Assembly: GCA_025451785.1 (NCBI GenBank)
Contig: JANWJV010000072.1
Span: 1-54,859 of the forward strand
DNA length: 54,859 nucleotides
Source of the DNA: Bacteroidia bacterium
Lineage (GTDB): Bacteria; Bacteroidota; Bacteroidia; JANWJV01
Direction of reading: 5' to 3'
Within the stretch, counting starts at the first letter, position 1. Each line of letters opens with the position of its first letter. Below are positions 17,635-26,385 of this stretch, in pieces. Below the pieces are notes generated by a model. The model was not told where the DNA came from and ran no database searches. It worked only from the letters and a program-made list of their open reading frames with translations. Both the position numbers and the translations under genes were made by a program.

Positions 17635-18885
17635 ATGGAAAACATCAATCTTATCGAGTCATTCTCCGAGTTCAAGGAGATGAAGAACATTGACAAGGCG
17701 ACCCTTATGAGCATCATCGAGGATGTGTTCAGGAGCCTGCTGCTGAAAAAATACGGTTCCGACGAGAACTTCGATATCATCGTAAACCCCGACAAGGGCG
17801 ACCTCGAGATATGGCACAACCGTACTATTGTTGACGACGAGTTTGCTGAAGACAGTTTTGATTACGATCCCAACAAACACATCAGCCTTACTGACGCGCA
17901 CAAGATCGAAGAGGATTTTGAGATCGGCGAAGAAGTATCTGCGCCCATGAAGCTCGAAGACTTCGGGCGCAGGGCGGTGCTGGCCATTCGCCAGAACCTG
18001 GTATCGAAAGTACTGGACCTTGAAAAGGATGCCATCTACAAAAAATACAAAGAGCGTGTGGGTGATGTGATCACCGGCGAGGTATATCAGATCTGGAAAA
18101 AAGAGATCCTTATCATGGACGACGAAGGCAACGAGCTGGTGCTTCCCAAAGCAGAGCAGATCCCTTCCGACTTCTTTAAGAAAGGTGATACCGTACGTGC
18201 GGTGGTGCAGCGTGTGGAGATGAAGAACAACACTCCTATCATCGTATTATCGCGTACCTCTCCCGCTTTCCTCGAAAAACTTTTCGAGATGGAAGTTCCG
18301 GAGATCTTCGATGGCCTTATCACTATCAAGAAGATCGTGCGCGAGCCCGGCGAAAGAGCAAAAGTAGCTGTGGAATCCTACGACGACCGTATCGATCCCG
18401 TTGGCGCCTGCGTAGGCATGAAAGGCTCCAGGATCCACGGCATTGTACGTGAGCTTAAGAATGAGAACATCGACGTGATCAACTTCACACAGAACAACAC
18501 GCTGTTCATCACCCGTGCTCTCAGTCCCGCGAAGATCTCATCGATCAAGCTCGACGACGAGAACAAGCGCGCGGAAGTGTTCCTTAAACCTGACCAGGTA
18601 TCGCTGGCCATCGGTAAAGGCGGCCACAACATTAAGCTGGCCGGCAAACTTACCGGTTATGAGATCGACGTTTACCGTGATACTGATGTGGACACAGAAG
18701 ATGTAGACCTCGAAGAATTTGCAGACGAGATCGAAAGCTGGATCCTCGACGAACTCAAGGGCATTGGCTGCGATACCGCGAAGAGCGTTCTGGAGCTCAG
18801 CACCGAAGACCTGGTGAAGCGCACTGACCTTGAAGAAGAGACCATTAACGAGATCAGGCAGATCCTTAAGTCAGAATTCGAATAG
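17635..18885 (+). CDS. nusA: Transcription termination/antitermination factor NusA
   Basis: 416 residues. An N-terminal RNA polymerase-binding domain (about 1-125), an S1 domain (GDVITGEVYQIWKKEILIMD...), and two KH domains are visible; KH1 contains DPVGACVGMKGSRIHGIVREL and KH2 contains VSLAIGKGGHNIKLAGKLTG. A short acidic C-terminus (LDELKGIGCDTAKSVLELS...) holds one helix-hairpin-helix-like unit instead of the paired acidic repeats of enterobacterial NusA, which is usual in this phylum. Controls pausing, termination and antitermination. Second gene of the operon. Confidence 0.96.
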   Translation: MENINLIESFSEFKEMKNIDKATLMSIIEDVFRSLLLKKYGSDENFDIIVNPDKGDLEIWHNRTIVDDEFAEDSFDYDPNKHISLTDAHKIEEDFEIGEEVSAPMKLEDFGRRAVLAIRQNLVSKVLDLEKDAIYKKYKERVGDVITGEVYQIWKKEILIMDDEGNELVLPKAEQIPSDFFKKGDTVRAVVQRVEMKNNTPIIVLSRTSPAFLEKLFEMEVPEIFDGLITIKKIVREPGERAKVAVESYDDRIDPVGACVGMKGSRIHGIVRELKNENIDVINFTQNNTLFITRALSPAKISSIKLDDENKRAEVFLKPDQVSLAIGKGGHNIKLAGKLTGYEIDVYRDTDVDTEDVDLEEFADEIESWILDELKGIGCDTAKSVLELSTEDLVKRTDLEEETINEIRQILKSEFE

Positions 18886-18933
18886 TAGAAAGCGTAACGA
18901 TAATAATCCTAAATTAGCCGCATAATCAGTAGC

Positions 18934-21564
18934 ATGTCAGAAAGCGCAGGAGCAAAACGTATTGTGAAAGTAGCCTCGGAGTTTGGCGTGGGTGTAGACC
19001 ACGTCATCGAGTTCCTGCATAAAAGCGGCTATAGTGACGTGAACCGCAACTCGAAGGTGAACGACGAGCTGTATACTGTTCTGATGAAAGAGTTCCAGGC
19101 TGAGAGATCGGTAAAGGAAGAGGCCAAGCAGTTCACCAGCAACACCAAGATCAAGAAGGAAAGTATTTTCCTTGACGAGCAGAACAAAGGTCCCAAGGAG
19201 CGTGGCGACCAGGAAGGCGATGAGATCCTGATCAAGAACAACCCCGAAGAGGTGATCAGGGCAAAACCCAAGGACCTTACCGTTCCTAAAGTGCTTGGCA
19301 ATATCGACCTTGGCACCACCAAGACCGACAAGAAGTCAAAGAAAGAAGAAAGCAAGCCGGAAGAAAAACCGAAGGTAGAAGAAGTAAAGGCCGAAGAGAA
19401 GAAGGAAGATTTTTTCGAAACAAAAGTGGAGAAACTGGAAGGGCCCAAGATCATGGGCAAGATAGACCTTCCTGTAGAAGAAAAGAAGAAACCTGTTGCC
19501 TCTTCATCCTCTTATGTTCCCGAAAAGGGCAAGGACAAGAAAAAAAGAAAGCGTATTCGCAAGGGCCTCGACTACGAGACCATTGGCGGAGGCGGAGGCG
19601 AAAAAGGCACCACCTACAAAGGGGGGGGCTCCAACCGCCGTGGAAGGGAATCGAGGCCGGTATTGACACCGGAGGAAATCCAGGCGCAGATCAAGGAAAC
19701 ACTCGCCCGCCTTAGCGGAGGAGGTAAATCAAAAGCCTCGAAGCACCGTAAGATGAAGCGGGAGGCTGTAAGTGAAAAGATACAGGAAGAAGTAGAAAAG
19801 CAGGAAGGAGAAAAGAAGATCATTAAAGTGACCGAGTTCGTTTCGGCGAACCAGTTGGCCACGATGATGAATGTTCCTGTTACGGATATCATCTCCACCT
19901 GTATGAACCTTGGCCTGTTCGTATCCATCAACCAGCGTCTCGATGCTGAAACGCTCGCCATCGTTGCCGAAGAGTTTGGACACCAGGTGGAGTTTGTAAG
20001 CGTGGAAGTGCAGGAAGCAATACGAGAGGAGGAAGACAAACCGGAAGACCTGTTGTCGCGCCCGCCCATCGTTACCGTAATGGGTCACGTTGACCACGGC
20101 AAGACCTCGCTGCTCGATTATATTCGTAAATCCAATGTTATCGCCGGCGAAGCGGGCGGTATCACCCAGCACATTGGTGCATACAATGTATTGCTCGAGA
20201 ATGGCAAGAAGATCACCTTCCTTGACACTCCCGGTCACGAAGCATTTACGGCCATGCGTGCACGTGGCGCCCAGGTGACAGATGTCGCTATTATTGTGGT
20301 AGCTGCCGACGACAGCGTGATGCCACAAACAACAGAAGCCATCAACCACGCGCAAGCGGCGGGAGTTCCCATTGTATTCGCCATTAACAAGATCGATAAG
20401 CCAGGAGCGAATCCCGATAAGATACGCGAAGCCCTTTCGCACATGAACATACTCGTGGAAGAATGGGGCGGCAAATACCAGTGCCAGGAGGTTTCGGCCA
20501 AACAAGGAAAAAATATCGATACACTGCTCGAAAAAGTGCTCATCGAAGCTGATATCCTCGACTTGAAAGCCAATCCGAAGAAGAACGCTTCAGGAACAGT
20601 GATAGAATCTTCGCTCGACAAAGGAAAAGGCTATGTGACCACTATACTTGTGGAAGCAGGCACCCTTAAAGTTGGTGATATATTGCTTGCCGGTTGTTTC
20701 AGCGGCCGCGTGAAGGCGATGCACAACGAGCGCGGACAAGTGGTGAACGATGCGGGCCCTGCCATGCCCGTGACCCTGCTGGGTTTGAACGGCGCGCCCC
20801 AGGCCGGCGACAAATTCCACGTGATGGACGACGAGCGCGAAGCGCGCGATATTGCCAACAAGCGTCTGCAGCTTCAGCGTGAACAAGGCATTCGTACTCA
20901 GAAACACATTACCCTCGACGAGATCGGCCGTCGTTTGGCCATCGGCGATTTCAAGGAGCTCAACGTCATCCTCAAAGGTGATGTGGACGGCTCCATCGAA
21001 GCGCTGTCCGACTCATTGCAAAAACTTTCTACACCCAAGGTACAGGTCAACATCATCCACAAATCGGTAGGCGCCATCAGCGAATCTGACGTGCTGCTGG
21101 CATCCGCCTCCAACGCCATCATCCTGGGCTTCCAGGTAAGGCCTTCGGCAAGCGCAAGGAAACTGGCCGAGAGCGAGCAGATCGATATCCGCCTCTACTC
21201 CATCATTTACGACGCCATTAACGAAGTGAAGGCAGCGATGGAAGGCATGCTTGCGCCGGAGTACGAAGAGAAGATCGTTTGCAACATTGAGATCCGCGAA
21301 GTGTTCCGCATCACGAAAGTGGGATCGGTCGCCGGCTGTATGGTGCTCGACGGAAAAGTGACACGCAATACCAAAGTGCGTGTGATCCGCAACGGCATCG
21401 TGATCCATACTGGTGAGCTGGGCTCTCTGAAGCGCTTTAAAGACGACGCGAGAGACGTAAGCTCTGGCTATGAGTGCGGACTTAATATCAAGGACTTCGA
21501 TGATATCGAAGTGGGAGATATTATCGAAGGGTATGAGCAGGTTGAAATAAAGGCCAAGCTTTAA
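18934..21564 (+). CDS. infB: Translation initiation factor IF-2
   Basis: 876 residues. An N-terminal DNA/RNA-binding-like helix bundle ([20 protein letters not shown]) is followed by a long Lys/Glu-rich, low-complexity segment (about 75-300), then the IF2 N-terminal domain and the GTPase core: G1 GHVDHGKT at residues 384-391, G3 DTPGHE, G4 NKID. Domains II-IV follow to the end. It delivers initiator tRNA to the 30S subunit. An eight-G run at 19621-19628 encodes Gly-Gly-Gly within the linker. The stop overlaps the convergent DUF3467 stop by four bases, with no room for a separate terminator. Confidence 0.97.
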   Translation: MSESAGAKRIVKVASEFGVGVDHVIEFLHKSGYSDVNRNSKVNDELYTVLMKEFQAERSVKEEAKQFTSNTKIKKESIFLDEQNKGPKERGDQEGDEILIKNNPEEVIRAKPKDLTVPKVLGNIDLGTTKTDKKSKKEESKPEEKPKVEEVKAEEKKEDFFETKVEKLEGPKIMGKIDLPVEEKKKPVASSSSYVPEKGKDKKKRKRIRKGLDYETIGGGGGEKGTTYKGGGSNRRGRESRPVLTPEEIQAQIKETLARLSGGGKSKASKHRKMKREAVSEKIQEEVEKQEGEKKIIKVTEFVSANQLATMMNVPVTDIISTCMNLGLFVSINQRLDAETLAIVAEEFGHQVEFVSVEVQEAIREEEDKPEDLLSRPPIVTVMGHVDHGKTSLLDYIRKSNVIAGEAGGITQHIGAYNVLLENGKKITFLDTPGHEAFTAMRARGAQVTDVAIIVVAADDSVMPQTTEAINHAQAAGVPIVFAINKIDKPGANPDKIREALSHMNILVEEWGGKYQCQEVSAKQGKNIDTLLEKVLIEADILDLKANPKKNASGTVIESSLDKGKGYVTTILVEAGTLKVGDILLAGCFSGRVKAMHNERGQVVNDAGPAMPVTLLGLNGAPQAGDKFHVMDDEREARDIANKRLQLQREQGIRTQKHITLDEIGRRLAIGDFKELNVILKGDVDGSIEALSDSLQKLSTPKVQVNIIHKSVGAISESDVLLASASNAIILGFQVRPSASARKLAESEQIDIRLYSIIYDAINEVKAAMEGMLAPEYEEKIVCNIEIREVFRITKVGSVAGCMVLDGKVTRNTKVRVIRNGIVIHTGELGSLKRFKDDARDVSSGYECGLNIKDFDDIEVGDIIEGYEQVEIKAKL

Positions 21565-21875
21565 GCCTGCGCTGTAGGTCCCCCGAAATTCAAAGGCAAT
21601 GCGTTCGGCATATCGGTATCCTTGATGGTTCCGTGTACCTGCTCAAATTTTCCGATGTTGTCTTTGATCGCCTTCATGAGCCGTTTGGCATGCTGGGGAG
21701 TAAGCACAATGCGCGATTTTACTTTTGCCTTGGGAACTCCCGGCATCATCTTGATAAAATCGATCACGAACTCCGAATTGGAATGCGTGATGATGGCGAG
21801 GTTGGAATAAATGCCCTCAGCGATCTCTTCGCTAAGCTCTATGTTGACCTGGTTGGGGTTGTTCTGTTCTTCCAT
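21561..21875 (-). CDS. DUF3467 domain protein
   Basis: 104 residues, soluble, no signal. The whole length matches the DUF3467 pattern: [20 protein letters not shown], then [20 protein letters not shown] and [20 protein letters not shown]. The family is small, conserved in Bacteroidota and of unknown function; it is usually found directly downstream of rpoC. Here it is 6.8 kb away from rpoC on the same strand, separated by six genes, and has its own -7 box. A role linked to transcription is suggested only by that family context. Confidence 0.85.
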   Translation of the reverse strand: MEEQNNPNQVNIELSEEIAEGIYSNLAIITHSNSEFVIDFIKMMPGVPKAKVKSRIVLTPQHAKRLMKAIKDNIGKFEQVHGTIKDTDMPNALPLNFGGPTAQA

Positions 21876-21894
21876 AACGATAGTATTGTGTTCT

Positions 21895-21902
21895 CAAAAA
21901 TA
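21895..21902 (-). promoter_or_regulatory. -7 box of the DUF3467 gene
   Basis: Minus strand TATTTTTG, an exact TAnnTTTG match, 20 nt upstream of the ATG at 21875 and in the 49-nt gap after the next upstream gene. A TTTG at -33 is not evident. Confidence 0.45.
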
Positions 21903-21924
21903 CGTTTTTTTATAATGGGATATT

Positions 21925-23370
21925 TCATCCGCGCATTTTCGCCTGCAGCCATTCGCTGTAATTGATGATGTCGTGGTCAGTACCTCCGCCGGTGAGCCGC
22001 GCTACCTTTTCGGCTAGCTTCCTGCTCTTGAGACCACCCGGGCCTATCATGGCCAGCAGGATACCCATCAGCTCACGCATCCGCAAATAGGCAGGGTCAC
22101 GGAAAAAGCTCCTGAACCCCGATTTGATCTGCTTGATACGGTGCTCTATGTAATCAAAATCCTCCAGCTCGTAACGGATGATCAGCTCCACCACCGCTAT
22201 ACGGTAACGGAACCCCTCGTCGAGCATGCGATATGTATCGTGCAGCGAAGGCTTGATGAGCCAGCGCAGCGCCTCCTTGAAATTACCCTTGTCGAAACTG
22301 GAAACAGAAAGGTTGAGGTAAACGAACACGATGTGGTAAGGGTGCTTCCGTATGATGGGGTTCTCCCTTGCCTCGTTCAGGATCTCAATGGCCTTGTTCA
22401 CATCGATCTTTGAATAATTGTTCACCTGCGAGTTATAATAATAGAACAGGTACTTGCCTTTCAGCATACCCCCAAATTCCTCCATCGCCTTTTTCAGCTC
22501 ATCGCCGTAATTGAGCGACTCATTATAGTGGTCGTTCTTGAACAAGGCGTTAATGAGGTAGGTAAGCATTTGCAGTTTCGTTTCATGGTTGTTCTTGTTG
22601 AAAAGACCCTGCCTGCGGTACTCAGTATAGGTACTTACGAGGTATTTTTCCAGCGAAGGATAATCTTCCTTCTGCAGCAGTATTCGCGAGATGGAATGGT
22701 AGATCTTGAAACGCAGCTGGTTATCGTTCCTGAACTCTTTGGTGCCGGCGATCTCGTTCACTTTTTCCTGTAATGACTCCACCGCGCGCAGGTTGCTCTT
22801 TGAAAATGACTGCAGCGTCTTTACACTATAAATGATCCCCGCCAGGATATCGTCGATCTCCTGTAGCTTACTCAGTTTCTTTCGGTTCTCCTTACGCTTG
22901 CTGATATATTCGCCCGGGTTGATCTCCAGGGTCTCGTACGACAACTTGATAAGATCGGTATAGATCAGTTCGAGCAGTTCGGGCGACTCTATCTCATTGG
23001 CTTTCTTCTCGGCCTTGCCCAGGTAGTAAAAAGCGGTCTTCGCCTGTGCCTTGTTCTGGAACAGCCGCGCAAGCACAATGAGGTTCATCACCACGTTGGC
23101 TTCGTGCTGATCGAAATATTGAAGGGCGATGCTCTTGCCGATGCTCTCCAGCAAACGGTTCTTCAGGCGGTAGAGCGCATTTTTTTCTTCTGTTCCGTAC
23201 AAAGCCTTGTTCATTTTCTCTTCGTCATATTCAGGAAAGGAACTGCGTATCATGTCAAAAAGCAGAACATCTTTCCGCTCTTCGCCGCCATGGCTCCGGT
23301 TAGCGAAAAGCTTGAAATGACGGATCTCTTCCTTGTTCAAAGTACCGATAACGTTTTGAAGGATCTCCAT
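21925..23370 (-). CDS. Helical, TPR-like cytoplasmic protein of unknown function
   Basis: 481 residues without signal or membrane segments. The N-terminus (LNKEEIRHFKLFANRSHGGE) and a long run of amphipathic helices with alternating aromatic residues and tyrosines (KTAFYYLGKAEKKANEIE; LLELIYTDLIKLSYETLEI) resemble TPR-like alpha-solenoids common in Bacteroidota. No catalytic motif seen. It is divergent from the small T9SS gene at 23462, and the 91-nt region between them holds the shared 17-nt element. Related proteins are widespread but uncharacterised; I do not recognise a name. Confidence 0.7.
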   Translation of the reverse strand: MEILQNVIGTLNKEEIRHFKLFANRSHGGEERKDVLLFDMIRSSFPEYDEEKMNKALYGTEEKNALYRLKNRLLESIGKSIALQYFDQHEANVVMNLIVLARLFQNKAQAKTAFYYLGKAEKKANEIESPELLELIYTDLIKLSYETLEINPGEYISKRKENRKKLSKLQEIDDILAGIIYSVKTLQSFSKSNLRAVESLQEKVNEIAGTKEFRNDNQLRFKIYHSISRILLQKEDYPSLEKYLVSTYTEYRRQGLFNKNNHETKLQMLTYLINALFKNDHYNESLNYGDELKKAMEEFGGMLKGKYLFYYYNSQVNNYSKIDVNKAIEILNEARENPIIRKHPYHIVFVYLNLSVSSFDKGNFKEALRWLIKPSLHDTYRMLDEGFRYRIAVVELIIRYELEDFDYIEHRIKQIKSGFRSFFRDPAYLRMRELMGILLAMIGPGGLKSRKLAEKVARLTGGGTDHDIINYSEWLQAKMRG

Positions 23371-23381
23371 TTTGTTAGTTT

Positions 23382-23398
23382 TGAATACGTAAGAAAAT
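23382..23398 (+). promoter_or_regulatory. Shared upstream element, copy 1
   Basis: TGAATACGTAAGAAAAT. It recurs with a single mismatch at 24213-24229. In both places it ends close to 35 nt before the -7 box, upstream of the -33 site. This is a candidate activator or regulator site shared by two T9SS-cargo promoters. It lies 12 nt in front of the divergent gene at 23370, which it may also affect. Confidence 0.5.
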
Positions 23399-23410
23399 TA
23401 TGATTTTTTC

Positions 23411-23441
23411 TTGAATAGTCCGGTATTTTATCCTACTTTCG
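23411..23441 (+). promoter_or_regulatory. Promoter of the small T9SS gene at 23462
   Basis: TTG at 23411-23413, 20-nt spacer, TACTTTCG at 23434-23441 (one mismatch to TAnnTTTG). Leader about 15 nt. Confidence 0.5.
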
Positions 23442-23461
23442 TTTAAATTATCGCAAAACAC

Positions 23462-24154
23462 ATGAAAAAGGCACTTTTTTACGCGATACTTTCCCTGTTG
23501 CTCATCCCCTCTGGACGCTCCAGCGCCCAAAGCGTATTAGGTATGAGCCCTGTTATACAGAACTTTACGGATACTGTTCCCTGGAACTTTACGGACAGTT
23601 TCAATGTATGGGTTGACAACTACGGGCCCAACACTTTTAATGGCGACATCAGGGTGTACTTTGCCTGCGACAGCGGCGCTGGACCGAAGATCTTTAAGGT
23701 AGACAGCACCACTTTGTTCGGGGTAAGCAATTTCCAGATGAACGACAGCCTGCAGGTGCAGGCCTTTTACACTTATATCCCTTCGAGTGTATTTAAACCC
23801 GGCGGAAATACCATTGTTATATGGCCCCAGCGCGCAAGCGGCTCCACCGCAACCACACTTGATACGCTTAAACAAAAGGTGTATATCGACCCCCAATCGG
23901 GAATTCGTGAGAAGAGCGGTCTCCCGCCTTTCAGGATCTTTCCTAACCCCGTTACAACTACCGCAAGGATCTACCCGGGACTTCCCTTGAGCGAAGTACA
24001 GGAATACCGACTTTATGGCACCTGCGGCAACCTGGTAGCCGTACTGCCCCCCGGGCCCAGCATTGATATGCGCGACCAGGCAGCGGGCATGTACTACCTC
24101 GAAATGCGACTCCGCAATGGACAGAAACAGGTCACGAAAGTGATCAGGCAATAA
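23462..24154 (+). CDS. Small secreted protein with T9SS sorting domain
   Basis: 230 residues: signal peptide (MKKALFYAILSLLLIPSG), a ~110-residue Ig-like beta domain (NVWVDNYGPNTFNGDIRVYF), and a C-terminal sorting domain (FRIFPNPVTTTARIYPG to the basic end KQVTKVIRQ). The central beta-sandwich reads like a CARDB-type or similar adhesive module. Exported through T9SS by inference. It has its own promoter and terminator, and its promoter shares the 17-nt element with the operon downstream. Confidence 0.75.
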   Translation: MKKALFYAILSLLLIPSGRSSAQSVLGMSPVIQNFTDTVPWNFTDSFNVWVDNYGPNTFNGDIRVYFACDSGAGPKIFKVDSTTLFGVSNFQMNDSLQVQAFYTYIPSSVFKPGGNTIVIWPQRASGSTATTLDTLKQKVYIDPQSGIREKSGLPPFRIFPNPVTTTARIYPGLPLSEVQEYRLYGTCGNLVAVLPPGPSIDMRDQAAGMYYLEMRLRNGQKQVTKVIRQ

Positions 24155-24176
24155 GCTTAAACCCTCCAATTACTGT

Positions 24177-24209
24177 AAAAAAACCACCCAATGGGTGGTT
24201 TTTTATTTT
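24177..24209 (+). terminator. Intrinsic terminator after the small T9SS gene
   Basis: Stem aaaaaaaccaccc / gggtggtttttt with loop aat, then TTATTTT. Also close to symmetric, but no convergent gene lies downstream. Confidence 0.85.
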
Positions 24210-24212
24210 GTG

Positions 24213-24229
24213 TGAACACGTAAGAAAAT
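24213..24229 (+). promoter_or_regulatory. Shared upstream element, copy 2
   Basis: TGAACACGTAAGAAAAT: 16 of 17 bases identical to the copy at 23382-23398. The -7 box lies 48 nt from the ACGTAAG core here and 47 nt in the other copy, so the geometry is conserved. Confidence 0.5.
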
Positions 24230-24240
24230 GGCCATTCCTG

Positions 24241-24273
24241 TTTTGAACGAGCCTGCCCTGTCCCCTACTTTTG
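24241..24273 (+). promoter_or_regulatory. Promoter of the PKD-protein operon
   Basis: TTTTG at 24241-24245, 20-nt spacer, TACTTTTG at 24266-24273: a full consensus match. The leader to the ATG at 24304 is about 25 nt. Confidence 0.75.
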
Positions 24274-24303
24274 TGTCAACAATAAACCAAAAAAAATAAA
24301 CAC

Positions 24304-25188
24304 ATGAAAACAATTAAACTTTACCCGATCCTTCTTTTAGTCCTTGGCGGATTTTTGTTTGGAGCGCCGCGCGCCTCCGCTATGGTTGCCGACAGCAATG
24401 GCTGCACCGCTTCTGCCGGCTTTACCTTTAATGTTAATGGCAGCTCAGTGACCTTCACCAGTACCTCCAGTGGTGTTAACAACCCTATTTATCAGTGGTC
24501 GTTTGGTGATGGCGGCTGGTCACTTTCACAAAACCCAACACACAATTACAACGGCAGCGGCAGCTACCTGGTTTGCCTTACCTATCGTGATCCCAACGAC
24601 AGCACCTGTTTCGACATGAACTGCCAGTACGTTACGATCACCGGCAGCAGCAGCGGTTGCAGCGCTGCCTTTACCTACCCGCAAGACTCCTCGGGTTGCA
24701 CCAGCTCTCTTTGCGTGAGCTTCACCAACCTGTCAACTCCTGCTACGGGGTTTATGTACTGGAACTTTGGTGACGGCGGTTTTTCCAATCAAAAGAACCC
24801 CACCCATTGTTACGCGCAAAAAGGCAACTACCAGGTTCTCCTTATAGTAGGCGACAGCACCTGCACCGATTCTCTTTATATGCAGATCTGCGTTGACGGC
24901 CTCACTGGCCTGAAAGAAGAGCTTGAAAGGGAGGCTGCTTTTAACATGTTCCCCAATCCCGCAAACGGTTACACCAATATCCAATATACGCTGAATGAAA
25001 AGGCCCAGGTAAGGCTTAGCGCTGTGGATGTAACAGGCCGAGAAGTGGCAGTGCTTGAGAATAGCCAGCAGGCTGAAGGCGCCCACAACGTAAATTTCAA
25101 TACCAGCTCTCTCGCGAATGGCATTTATTTCCTTCGCATGGAGATCAACAACGCGCTTTCCTCTAAAAAGTTAATAGTTAACCAATAA
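24304..25188 (+). CDS. Two-PKD-domain secreted protein with T9SS sorting domain
   Basis: 294 residues: signal peptide (LYPILLLVLGGFLFGAPRASA), PKD domain 1 (YQWSFGDGGWSLSQNPTHNY), PKD domain 2 (FMYWNFGDGGFSNQKNPTHC), then a sorting domain starting NMFPNPANGYTNIQYTL. Cysteines around each PKD domain (for example CTASAGF and CSAAF) occur in pairs typical of exported proteins. PKD modules usually mediate protein or polysaccharide binding at the surface. It is 12 nt ahead of a similarly built gene, so the pair is an operon and probably a duplication. Confidence 0.85.
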   Translation: MKTIKLYPILLLVLGGFLFGAPRASAMVADSNGCTASAGFTFNVNGSSVTFTSTSSGVNNPIYQWSFGDGGWSLSQNPTHNYNGSGSYLVCLTYRDPNDSTCFDMNCQYVTITGSSSGCSAAFTYPQDSSGCTSSLCVSFTNLSTPATGFMYWNFGDGGFSNQKNPTHCYAQKGNYQVLLIVGDSTCTDSLYMQICVDGLTGLKEELEREAAFNMFPNPANGYTNIQYTLNEKAQVRLSAVDVTGREVAVLENSQQAEGAHNVNFNTSSLANGIYFLRMEINNALSSKKLIVNQ

Positions 25189-25200
25189 ACCAAAACAAAA

Positions 25201-26148
25201 ATGAAAACGCAAGTCAAGACCATGATGGCAAAACTTTCCCTCCTTGCACTCAGTGTGATGATCTGCGAAAACGTAACGATGGCCGCTTGCCAGGCCAGCT
25301 TTACCTGCTCGGTGAACAACGGGGTGCTGACAGTTGTCAGCACCTCTACCGGCACTTTAGGAAGTACCGGCTACAACTGGAACTTTGGCGACGGTTGGAG
25401 CGGGTCAGGCCAAAACGCAACGCATACTTACAACCTCACCGGCACGTACAATGTTTGCCTTACCATTTCTGATTCTGCAAACAGCTGCAATAGTTCCTAT
25501 TGTCAGAGCGTGACCATCGCCGGTACTAAGGGCTGCTCTGCCTCTTTTTTGTTATGGCAGGATTCTACCAACACCAAGCTATATTATGCGTTAAGTACAG
25601 TTGGCGGCACCTCCCCTTTCAGCTATACCTGGAACTGGGGCGATGGCTCAACGAGCAACACCGCTTTCCCAACGCATACCTATGCTTCGTCAGGCACCTA
25701 CCAAATATGCCTCGATATTACCGATAACAATGGATGCCAGTCGCAGTATTGTTCCAACATTGTGGTGAGCATGACCGGCGCCGGTGATAACGGGCCCATG
25801 GAAGGCAGCCTCAGTTCCGGAACAACAGTAGTAGTGCTCAACCCCGCGGGTATTGGTACTATTACCGCTAAAGATGTTAGCGCCTTTGGAAGTTTTCCGA
25901 ATCCTTTTGCGGGTAAGACCACCCTGCGCTATTCTCTTTTATCATCTACTAACGTGAAGCTAAGCGTGTATGACATGACCGGCAAAGAAGTAAAAGTGAT
26001 CGTTAACGGCAAAGAAATGGAAGGACTGCAAAACCATGAACTTGATGGCCGCTTACTACCTGCAGGCATCTACATGGTAAGGCTCGAAACCAGTTCAGGT
26101 ATTCTTACACAGCGCATCCTGCTTACAGCTTCTCCCGCTCAGGAATAA
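25201..26148 (+). CDS. Two-PKD-domain secreted protein with T9SS sorting domain, second gene
   Basis: 315 residues with signal peptide (KLSLLALSVMICENVTMA), PKD domain 1 (YNWNFGDGWSGSGQNATHTY), PKD domain 2 (YTWNWGDGSTSNTAFPTHTY) and a T9SS sorting domain (GSFPNPFAGKTTLRYSLL). Same architecture as the gene before it, 12 nt upstream, with a longer linker between PKD 2 and the sorting domain (GDNGPMEGSLSSGTTVVVL...). Cell-surface binding role inferred. No separate promoter is visible. Confidence 0.85.
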   Translation: MKTQVKTMMAKLSLLALSVMICENVTMAACQASFTCSVNNGVLTVVSTSTGTLGSTGYNWNFGDGWSGSGQNATHTYNLTGTYNVCLTISDSANSCNSSYCQSVTIAGTKGCSASFLLWQDSTNTKLYYALSTVGGTSPFSYTWNWGDGSTSNTAFPTHTYASSGTYQICLDITDNNGCQSQYCSNIVVSMTGAGDNGPMEGSLSSGTTVVVLNPAGIGTITAKDVSAFGSFPNPFAGKTTLRYSLLSSTNVKLSVYDMTGKEVKVIVNGKEMEGLQNHELDGRLLPAGIYMVRLETSSGILTQRILLTASPAQE

Positions 26149-26179
26149 TTACCATTCATTTACCTAACAAACCGTTCCT

Positions 26180-26242
26180 ATGAACAACCACATAAAACTG
26201 CTCATCGCCACACAACCTTTTGAGGTAGTAGGCGTTCTTTAA
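26180..26242 (+). other. Short 20-codon open reading frame, possible leader peptide or gene remnant
   Basis: ATG at 26180, stop TAA at 26240-26242, encoding MNNHIKLLIATQPFEVVGVL. It is followed eight bases later by a GC-rich hairpin and T-run. The first residues resemble the start of a response-regulator-type protein, so a truncated gene remnant is the simplest alternative. No evidence of expression from sequence alone. The 26243-26385 stretch contains nothing else I can interpret. Confidence 0.3.
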
Positions 26243-26249
26243 ACAAACC

Positions 26250-26293
26250 CCTGCGGCCGCGGCCTTCCCAGCTGCGGCCAGCAGGTTTTCTTT
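26250..26293 (+). terminator. GC-rich hairpin with T-run between the PKD operon and the dioxygenase gene
   Basis: Interrupted stem CCTGC..GCCGC / GCGGC..GCAGG, followed by TTTTCTTT. It fits a terminator for the PKD operon about 100 bases after its last stop. Because it lies between a short ORF and the next gene it could also work as an attenuator. Confidence 0.5.
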
Positions 26294-26385
26294 ACCGCCC
26301 TTATCCATGGAGGGCTGCTCCAAAAAGTTTCCCAAACAAGTACGCCGGCGGAAGGCCCGCAGCGGGAAATTTAATTTGGAATCAA

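Noticed and set aside
19621-19628. Eight-G run in infB as a phase-variation tract
   Set aside because: infB is essential and the frame is intact through the run; it encodes a glycine stretch of the linker. It may still be a sequencing-error hotspot.
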